Shown piece by piece: positions 55,161-64,000 of a DNA stretch of 64,000 nt (positions are counted from its first letter, which is position 1; each line of letters starts with the position of its first letter). The position numbers and the translations under genes are program-made. The notes under the pieces are model-generated. The model did not search any database and was not told where the DNA came from. It saw only the letters and a program-made list of their open reading frames with translations. Source of the stretch: Taeniopygia guttata. Lineage: Eukaryota; Chordata; Aves; Passeriformes; Estrildidae. Location of the stretch: the NCBI RefSeq assembly GCF_048771995.1, contig NC_133037.1:439001-503000 (forward strand), read 5' to 3'.

Positions 55161-56592
55161 AGTGCCAGGGTCAGTGCATGAGAAACCAGTGCCAAACCAG
55201 TGCCAACACAAATTAGTGCAGCTTTTTTTCCTCCGGAAGGCAGTTGTGGCTATACTTAGAAGATGCTGGGACATTCCTGCTCCTGTCTAAAGGGAAGGAT
55301 TCAATGCAGCTCACTGAGTGGCATCACGACAGGAGCTGGCCCATGCCAGCAGTGGGGGCTGATGCACAGCTCTGCTGGACAGACCCACGGTGTTTTGGGG
55401 GCTGCAGGAGCAGACCTTGGGCTGCTGCTCTGCCACCTCCACATTCCACAGGGCCGTGAGGGCAGCACAGTCAACACAGCATGAACTTAGAAAGGGGGAA
55501 GGAGAAATCAAACATCAGGGTGTAGCTGAACAATAGCAGGGCTGCTGTTTCTGTTGAAGCTCCAGTGACCACAGTGCTGTCATTGCAAGGGGCAGGAGGG
55601 ACCTGCTCACACACAATTGGTTTTACTGGTGTTGAGAATTCTGGTTTTCTGGGCCTCCCTGATGTGTGAGCCTCCCCCTTATCGATAGCATATCTGTTAT
55701 GTGACACTCATCTGTGCTCTGAGGCTCTGCCAGCACTGCCAGGCAGCTCGAAGCACACAGCAAATCTGCTTTAACTGCCTTGGAACAAAAGCCTAATGTA
55801 GTGTGCAAAATAGAGGGAGACAGAAAGGATAAAAATCAAATTAGATTCACTGTGCACACAAACTCTCAAACCCAAAGCACAGCGATGCTGGTCACAGAGG
55901 GAAGAAAACAGCATTAAAAACATGGCATAAAAGTGGATTGCTGTCTTTGCCTCACTCTGGGAGTGTCTCTGTGTCCTGCAGGCACAGCCAGGCTGAGATG
56001 CTGTGGTGGTTCTGTTTCCCTTCCCTGCCTGCCCCAGGCAGCTGTTTTGTCCCCATGGTGCTGACTGGAGGGGACAATCTGGTGCTGCCAGACCTCACTC
56101 CCTGCAGGGCAGCCCCACAGCTGAGCCCGAGCTGCAGTGAGCAAAAGGTTCAGCATTGCCTGTGAGCTGCAGCAGCATCCCTGTCCTCCAGCTGAGGCAG
56201 GGCCTGGGGACCCTCCCAGGGCTGGCAGTCTGGGCTTGGCCATGAGGCACCTCACTGCTGCCAATGCAGCCCAAGCCCTCTGCAGATGCAGGACAGCTTG
56301 GCCAGGTCCGGATGTGCTGACACAGCTCGTGTCAGCAAAGTGCTCATGCTGCTTCAGCTGTTCTGGGAAGGTTCAACTGATGCTGCTCCAGTAAACAGCC
56401 TTCCTTCTCCAGGGAGGGTACACCTCCATCAGCAGGTCTCCCTGGCTTCAGGTGCTCCCTGCAGGGCTGTGCCCCCAGGTTACAGGCCAGAGCTGGCACA
56501 GAGCTTTGCACAGGGTGTTAAGTGAGCACTGCAGGAGTGTGAAGGCCTTAGTGCAACCCTGTTCACTCCCTTGCATGAGGGTGTTGTGCCAG

Positions 56593-56682
56593 TCCTCTCC
56601 TCTCCTCTCCTCTCCTCTCCTCTCCTCTCCTCTCCTCTCCTCTCCTCTCCTCTCCTCTCCTCTCCTCTCCTCTCCTCTCCTC
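56593..56682. repeat. (TCCTC)18 pentanucleotide microsatellite
   Basis: Ninety bases of uninterrupted TCCTC repeats, a pure polypyrimidine tract. It is likely polymorphic in length. Confidence 0.97.
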
Positions 56683-59650
56683 AGGCCATTTCCCTCCTCT
56701 CTGCCCTTACACGCCTATAGCTGTGATTATCCCAACCTACTTTGCATTCAGTTGAGTTGGTGGAGGAAATCAGAAAATCCCCGCCTGCTGAATTAGTGCT
56801 GAAGCCAAGAGCCTGGGAAGTATGTGGAAGTGCTGGTGTTTTCCTGCGTGTGCCCAGGGGTGGATAATCCATGGGATGGACAGCGATGGGTGGTGCACTG
56901 ACCCCATTTCAGTGTGCCTAGCCCGAGTTCCTGAGAAAAGCTAAAAGTCCCTGGGGGTGGGCTGCTAATAGTGACTGAGACCTGAGGTGACAAAACCCAA
57001 ACTCAGTGTCTCGGTGCTGCTGTGGTGCTCAGGCCGGGTCACTGGGTCCCTGTGGCAAGGCTGTGCCGGTGTGAAGGGGCACTTAAAAACACCCCAAAAC
57101 CTTCCACTTTTTCAAGAAATAACACTTTCATGCTGGAATTTGCAATGAAGTTATGAATGTGGCTGGAGCCCGGGGCTTCTCCAGGAAAAGGCCCCTTTGG
57201 CCAGCTGTATTCAGCTCTAATGAGAGAGCTGAATTCTCCCTGAAAGCTGTGTTTTCCATTTGGCCCCTTTTCCCTCATCAATCGCTGTCAGTTCAGACAG
57301 AGGCCCCACATGCAGCTTCCCTTGGGCCTGTGTGTGCCCGGGGCTGCTGGGGAGGACAGCCTGCCCTACTAAACTGCATCTCGAACAATAGCGCTTTGTG
57401 TGAGCACACAGTGCGAGCTCAGTTTCCCAGGCTTTTCCTTTTCTCCTGTCCCCTGTCCCGCTGGAAGCCCCCGGCAATGCGGGAGCGAGGGGGGCTGCTG
57501 GCACCGAACAAAGGGAGGGCTGGGCCCCTCTGCCCCGCTCCAGCTGCAGGTACTGGGTCATTTTCCTCAAGTACAACAGACTTGTCCTTCGAGCAAAAAT
57601 GCGCAGCAGGGTGCAGGAGGGCTCCAGCCACTGCTGCAGCAGGTCTGCGGGCAAGCAGTGCCCTTGCTGCAGCCCTGGAGACGCGGTGATGGCACCAGGC
57701 GTGGCTTTGGTGGGCACAGAGTGCTGCGGTGCCCACTGCTCTGCCTCCGTGAGGGCTCCCGGCAACAGGCGACAGCGAGGCAGAGGGAGATGCTGGAGAG
57801 AGTGAAGCTTAAAAGGAATCACACTAGGCTGAATCTCTGCAACAGGTTGGTGGTGCCTCTTCACACAGGCAACACTGCAGAGCCATCCAGTCTGCACACA
57901 AGGGGATGTTCCTCTCTATCAGCAGCCATGAAAGTACCCCCAGAAGGAAGCAGGAATGCTAACTCCACTTACAGACGTGGAAATGGGGATGTGGGCAAGA
58001 CCTTGGTGTCCCAGATGAGCCTGTTTCTGCCCCGTGGGCCATGCCCACCTGCCTGCCCTTCGTGCTGCCCCTCGTGCCGCCGGGGGCTCGGGGTGCTGCT
58101 GGAAGCGCTGGGCCTGGCGGGCACAGGCAGCAACAGGGGCTCGCCCTCACCTCTGTGCCCTGCTGGCAAACCCAGTCAAGCACCAGCTCAGGCGGACAGG
58201 CTGTGATGGGCAGGGACCCTGTTCTGGTGCAGGGATGTTCGGGGCCATGGTGGCCAGGCTTGCTGGTCCTGCTGGGCTGTGAAGGGGCCCTTCCACAGGG
58301 CACACAGCAAGAGCCCCTGCAGCTGCTTTCCAGCCTGCTCCTGCACTTAGGAGTTCTGCATCCCAAAAGGCCTAAAATTGCCGTTAGTGGGTTTCACACT
58401 GCAGATGGAGAGTTGGAGATTGTGTGTGATTAAATTAATCGGGAATAACAAACAGCAGAGACCCAACTATTGGAAAACACTGACAGCCCAGCCACCACTG
58501 ACACTGGAGCTTCCTTGGCTTCAGCACGGCCAACTGCACACAGCTCTGTAGGGCAAACCTGAGGCTGCTGGCATCCTTACCCTGCAGCTGCTGCCTTCTG
58601 CTGCCCCACGGCCTGTCCTTCCTGAGCTGTTGTCCTCAGCTGTGCTGTTGGCCTCGTCCAGAAAGGCAGTGGTGGGGAAAGCTGTCTCTTATTTATAGCT
58701 GCACAGTCCCACGCAGTGCTGATCTGCAGGGTGCAGAGCCCCCAGTGATGGAAATGGATCAAGGAATAGATGTGTCTTGCATGTGACAAGAATGGGCTCA
58801 GTTCTACAGAAAAGAGTTGCCACCGTGTGATCTGCAGAGAGGAGCTGAGAACATCACTGTGTGTGTGACAGGTGTAATACCTGCAGGCTCTGGCCTTGTG
58901 TCCATAGTCATTGATACCTCAGGAAGCAATTGATTGGCCGCAAACAGTAATTCAGGGAGGGTAAAGAGATGTTGTTAAAAGAGCAGTAAGCTCCTCCTCT
59001 TGTGCAAGTTCTTTTTTTGGTCTGTTGCTACAGCAACTCTCTACCAAGAACAAAGATGACAGCAAGATATTAAATTTTGCAGCAACTCAATTGACTCCTG
59101 ACTTCCCTTCTTTTTTTGCCTTTGGTAACTGAATCCTGCTGCACTAATTGTGTTAGATTTCAGATGGAAATCGTGTGACAAGAATTCCTGTGTTGCTCTT
59201 TCCTCCTTCCCCTCAGAAACCAATTAAATCAATTTATTTAAATCCAGTGGGTGATTATAAACACTGTATTTCTTGGCCTTATTTCTTTTGTATGTGAACA
59301 TCATGTATTTTACCCGCAAATAATATTCCGTACCAAAACCCCCAAAGCCTTGATATTCTTTAAAAAGAAACAAACACTTCTTGGCAAGTACTGTTTCGGC
59401 AAAGTTCAACGTATGCCGGTGGCATAGACCAGAAATGTAAAATCTGAGTAACTGCAACAGAGGTCATCAGGATCTGAGAATGTTCAAATTGGTTTTAAAG
59501 CACTGCTACATTTCAGTTCTCCCTCCCCACAGCTTGTGTTTCTTGTGGGGCAGACCCCGAGGAGGCACAGAGGGTCTCTGGGGTCACGTCTGCACACGCA
59601 GACCTGGGTCCGGGGGAGCAGAGCCTGGCAAGGACCTGCCTCACGTCAGG

Positions 59651-59704
59651 GCCTGTCACCTTCAGGGCCTGTCACCTTCACCACAGGTTCTGTCACCTTC
59701 AGAG
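59651..59704. repeat. Short degenerate repeat (CTGTCACCTTCA)
   Basis: Three spaced copies of CTGTCACCTTCA; the first two belong to an exact 16-bp unit (GCCTGTCACCTTCAGG, followed directly by a near copy). Minor local duplication. Confidence 0.7.
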
Positions 59705-62024
59705 CCCCAGCCCTTGGCTCTGGAGGCCCAGAGCTCCTGCATGGGGACGGCCTTGGAGCAGGGCTCTGTCACTTTGTGTTTGTCACCTGCGTGTGCCAGG
59801 TACAGCAGGGCTGCTCCAGACAGGGCTGAGGGAGCTCCGCGCTGCAGGGAACAGGGGTGAGGGCAAGAAAGGCCAGTGGAGTTAGTCTGAGATGACAAAA
59901 AACATGACTGCTTCTGGCACTGGGATGAACTCCTGGGAGCACGTAACCAGGGGAGAACAGCACCATCCCAAGAGAGCAAAGCATGGGTCAGGTCATAACC
60001 AAACTGCAAATCCAGCTGCACCAAAGAGCAGAGGTTTGTACCCCACCTGGAAGAATATTGTGCCTGCGTGGTGAAGAGAAGATGGTGGCACCGTGCTGGA
60101 TGGTGGAGCCGCAGCTCCCAGGAGTGCAGGGTGGGACATCCTCACCCCTGGGGAGGGAGAGAATGGGGAAATGGAGGCAGAGAGGAACAATAACATATGG
60201 AAAAACGGGGGGTGACTGATGCACTTGAATTATTGCATATTTAGCTTTCCTCTGAATCAGTGGGAGTATAATTAACAATCTGGTTCTGGCAGCTTCAGCT
60301 TCAGCACAGTGCGCACAGGAGGGATGGGCCCAAGAGGAGTCTGGGCCACCCTGGGCTTAGCAGAAATCAAAGCTCTGGAACGGCCCAACAGAGTAAACAG
60401 CTCCTGTTGCTTTTCCCGGAGAGCTATGTGCCAAAGCACTTCTTTGGGGGCTATGTAGCACAGGGCCAGGGGCTGCAAGGCACCCCATGGGCAAGGCTCA
60501 ACCAGCCTCTGGGATTTCAGACTCACACCTTGGACACCAACAGCAAATGCCAGCGGTGTGCAGGGGATGCCCTTCCAAAGAGCCCGGGCGTGGATGCTGG
60601 GTGCCCACTCCCTAAAGCAGTGGCTCTCAAGCACCTCTGAAGTTGCTGCTTGCAGCAGGGAAGTGAAAGCACAGCTTTGACCAGAGTCTGGGCAATCTCC
60701 CTGAGGAGGGAGGCCGCAGATCTCTTACAGGAAACTGCTCACAAGAGCCTTTTCACTGTGATAAGCACCGTGCAGTGTGACCACGGCCTTGTGCAGTTAC
60801 AACAGGTTCTGAGTAGCTTCTGACTCCAGTGCCTTTTACAGGACAATTAGAGCTACTGGGAAGAATTGCGGTTGCCTTGCCAAGTTGTTTATCATAATTC
60901 TTCATGCATTTATTCTCATTTCTTACGGGGACTTAAAATGGCAACAGTGGAAAAGGCTGGGATCAAGATGGGTGTGTATTTTAGAATGCTCCTTTTCTTC
61001 TCTGAATATCCATGGCCTCAAGATTACTACACAGGTATTTTCGGGAGATACCTTTCTACTTACAACTGAGTGGCTGGAGACCTGAATAAATAAAAATCAA
61101 AAGCAAACTTCTCCGATGCTTTACCTGAAAAACAACATGTATTTCCACATACAGAAATCTTTGGCTGCAGTTATTTTGGGAGCAAAGGCAGGACCCATTG
61201 ATACAGCTCTGTCAGTGCCAAGCTACAACTGCACTTCACTACAGAGATAAAAAAGGGAACAGAGTGAGAAGTAGTTCTCTGTTAATATGACAAGGTAACA
61301 GCACTTTGCTGGCAGGAAAGAAGATGTAAGGTTCAAAAAACAAAGGTGATGTAGTGCAGCACCAACAGCTGCTGTGTTACGTGTCTCCAACTCGTTTACT
61401 CTCACACTGGAAAAGGAGTGCATGGAAGCCTTTCCCCAGCAGTCCAGCGTGCTGTGTCAGAGCCATGCCGCTCCCACAGAGGGGACAGCCAGCAGGACTG
61501 GCTCCTGCTGCCCCAGCTCATATGGATTTTATTCCCCTGCTGACCCTGCTGCAGCTGAGTGCTCTTTGCACGGGCAATCTCTGCCAGTGTGGCTGGTTCA
61601 CTGCAGGCCTGATGAGCCTGAGGCAGAGCCCACACCTCCTTGGGGCCCTCGAGCCTGGACCGGAATAGTTTCCATCACCAAGTAGAGGTTTACAGCAACT
61701 TCCCAGAGAGGCTGCAGGGGGTTTAGCCACATATCAATGGCCAAAGTCATGCCCCTTCCCCAGCTTCTTCAGCCCAAGGAATGGCACAAGGGATTCTGCC
61801 TTTCAGAGACCCCAGGAAGGCAGAGAGACCAAGGGAGAGTTGGGGGTCATGTCACAGGCTGCCTTACTCTGGGATGAGTAACTTGGTGCAGTGCTGCAGC
61901 TCTGGCACTTGTGTAAGGTTGTGAAGGGTTTCATCAAACAGCTTGGTGTCCATGTCATCTGTGGCTTGGTGTGGCCTCTGGCCTGGCTCCAGCCTTCTCT
62001 GGCAAAGCTTCACTGGTGTGAGAG

Positions 62025-62178
62025 TGGGGATGATGGATATTCTGTCTCTGAAAGTATTCAAGACTGGGCAGTGCTTGGAGCAATCTGGTCTAAGGAAGGT
62101 GTCCCTGCCCATGGCAGGGGGTTGGAGTGAGATGAGCCTCAAAGTCCCTTCCAACCCAAAACAGTCTGTGAATCCATG
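62025..62178 (+). mobile_element. CR1 LINE fragment, 3' end
   Basis: This matches the CR1 3' end: AAGTATTCAAGACTGGGCAG, TGGAGCAATCTGGTCTAAGG, AAGGTGTCCCTGCCCATGGC and CCCTTCCAACCCAAAACAGT, then a CTGTGAATCCATGA tail. It is relatively well preserved compared with the copy at 31365. The 5' boundary is approximate. Confidence 0.9.
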
Positions 62179-63789
62179 ACCAGAGGGTCTGCCCAGCTCA
62201 TGGTGACATAGATGAGTGTCCCTGGAAGCAGCAGGTCAATACTCTGCTGAGGCTGCTGTGTGTGTGTTCAGCACATCATGAAACACTTACAGATTGAAGC
62301 TGGAAGCAAAGAGTGCAAGACAGCTTCTGCTTAAAAATTTTTCCTTAATTTAGGAATTGCTTTAAGCCAACATTACCTCTGCTTCCTGAGCACACACAAG
62401 GCTACTGCCCTGGAAATAATCTGCATTAGCCTTACTGGAGTGACCACGTTGCCATAGCTACTGTTGGTTTCTCTATATACCTCAAGCTTGAAGTGTTTAT
62501 TATGATTAAATCCCATCCCGTCCCATTCCTCATTAAAAAATTCTGGGTTGAGAGTGTCACAAAGTGAATTACAATGTAATCCTTCCTTTTAATAAGCTAT
62601 TTCAAATAGAAATTCCACAAAGTATCTTAGACATTGATATTTATTAAAGATCATTAATTCATGATTGGATTATTTTTCTTCAGCTATTGCTGCTTCTTTA
62701 TTCTTTATGATATCCGAGTAGCAGAAACCCCTGGTGCTGTTGGATCATTTCGTGACTAGGATTTTTCTTTCGCCACTATTTTTCGGACCACTCTGAGAAA
62801 AGATGCTTAACACTCTCAGACACTCAGCTTTGACCAAAGAGTTGCCCTCACAGGCTTGAACCAATTTGGCAAGAAAAATCAAAATCTATCTTATGGCAGA
62901 GGTGGTTATCAGGAACGCTGGTCCTTGCTCTCTGAATCCCTGTGAGTGTTGCAAGGAGAAGTGACTGCTGCTAGGATGAATCCTTTATCAAATGGCCTGT
63001 GCTTCTGTTTCCTTGCTTAGTTTGGTTTGTTTTTCCTTTGTGGAGAGCGAACTCAGAACCATAGCGTCCCTCCAGGGTGTTGTTGGCTGTGAAGGAACAC
63101 AACATCATCATCCCTGAACTTTTCTGGTCATTGTAAATTGGCTTTTCCTTGCTTTGGGAGATGACACACCACTGGTGTACAGCAATCATTTCACAGCCCA
63201 GGCACCTTCTCCAGAGACCTGGTGTTCCTGGAGGATCGTTCTTTGATGCCTCTTGACTCTCCTTAGTGTTGCCTTTCCAGCCCTGCCCCAAGTACAGCTT
63301 AGAGCAGTCGCACACAGGATCCCTCCCAGCCCAGCCCCTTCCCAGATCCATGGCAGGGGATGCAGCAGCTCACCCGAGGGACTGGTACATGCTCTGTGGC
63401 TGCTCCTGCCCTGCCACAAAACATTGACCCATGCTCACAGCCACTGTTCCTGCACCTTCCCTGTGGTCCCTGTCCTCTGCCTCTCTCTGTGCCCAGCGTG
63501 GGTCTAGCACAGCTTCTGCTTTCCCTGAGACTCCGAGCCCTTAGGCCACCAGGAGCTGGAGCAACACTGCTCAGCCCCGAGCCTGTGCCTCACGTTCTGT
63601 TGTGGCTGCGTTTCCCTGGAAGGGTCGCTTTTCCTCCCTCCTCCCAGGCCTTTCCACAGCCACTGAGATGCAGAATGCTCCTCTGTGTTGCCTGCTTGCA
63701 CTAGGTAAATTATTTGTGTAATGAGCTTGGGGTTATTTTTCAAAGTTGTCAGAGTAACTGTGAATCATCAAATCTCCCTGAATTCACTC

Positions 63790-64000
63790 CTCACAAGACA
63801 CCGATAAAAGCGCCCATTGTGTGGAGCAGCGATGGGAGCGGAGCCGGGGCGGACAGAGGACCCGCTCAGTGGATTGCGGATCTGCAGAGAACGAGGCCGC
63901 GCATCGCCTGTCCGAGGGCGATGGACGGGTCCGCAGCGCTCAGCCGGGACCCTGACAGAGCGCCTTCACCGCTGATGTTGCTCCTGCTGGAACGAACACT
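63790..64000 (+). promoter_or_regulatory. Candidate promoter and 5' exon running off the window
   Basis: A TATA-like box (GATAAAAG at about 63803-63810) is followed by an abrupt rise in GC and CpG through the window end. No coding start can be trusted here. In human the gene head to head with THUMPD3 is SRGAP3, so this could be its 5' end, but no SRGAP3 protein sequence is visible. Confidence 0.3.

Larger units (their letters stand above)
47331..63780. other. Long intergenic region without recognisable genes
   Basis: Sixteen kilobases in which no reading frame resembles a known protein or shows an in-phase exon chain. The contents I can name are CR1 fragments, a 22-bp minisatellite and a TCCTC microsatellite, listed separately. 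Some AT-rich stretches (for example 57090-57290, 59220-59520 and 62500-62720) look like conserved non-coding elements but this is only an impression. The long frames at 54655-55290 and 57153-58433 come from the minisatellite or from stop-poor GC-rich sequence. Confidence 0.6.

Noticed and set aside
54655-55290. Repeat protein GERVSAAGREGQCCRERGSV in three frames
   Set aside because: A 22-bp minisatellite with no stop codons explains it; the same repeat appears in every plus frame.
57153-58433. Overlapping plus-strand frames of 130-268 aa
   Set aside because: No splice-phase chain, no domain and no codon pattern; they are best explained by moderately GC-rich intergenic DNA.

Overview
This is vertebrate nuclear DNA, most likely from a bird. 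Introns are short and protein-coding exons are well conserved. CpG islands mark each gene start, and the only recognisable interspersed repeats are fragments of the CR1 LINE. The gene content (RPL32, CAND2, SEC13, IRAK2, VHL, THUMPD3) matches the human 3p25 neighbourhood. I place it by recall on the chicken chromosome 12 equivalent. The species cannot be named from sequence alone.

Layout. Bases 1-2100 hold RPL32 (+), with an H/ACA snoRNA of the SNORA7 family in its first intron. CAND2 (-, 15 coding exons, 2.2-15.8 kb) lies tail to tail with RPL32 and shares a roughly 420-bp CpG-rich head-to-head promoter with SEC13 (+, 9 coding exons, 16.2-21.75 kb). IRAK2 (-, 13 coding exons, 25.3-35.9 kb) follows, tail to tail with SEC13. 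A small CpG island with no obvious gene sits between their 3' ends. VHL (-, 3 exons, 39.4-40.6 kb) and THUMPD3 (-, 9 coding exons, 42.1-46.8 kb) follow in tandem. From about 47.3 kb to 63.8 kb I find no coding gene, only repeats and possibly conserved non-coding DNA. The last 200 bases become CpG-rich again, with a TATA-like box, and may be the start of a gene running off the window.

All exon boundaries were read by hand from GT/AG (one GC/AG) junctions and from reading-phase continuity. Predicted proteins are RPL32 135 aa, CAND2 1235 aa, SEC13 320 aa, IRAK2 718 aa, VHL 166 aa and THUMPD3 498 aa. Each keeps one frame throughout with no internal stop.

These are independent housekeeping or signalling genes, not a pathway cluster. 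CAND2 and VHL both touch cullin-RING ligases (substrate-receptor exchange and substrate receptor), but nothing here suggests co-regulation. The most notable point is the short SEC13-IRAK2 interval. In mammals GHRL and TATDN2 lie there; here neither is visible, and a CpG island with paired CCAAT boxes occupies the gap. I found no undescribed gene system.
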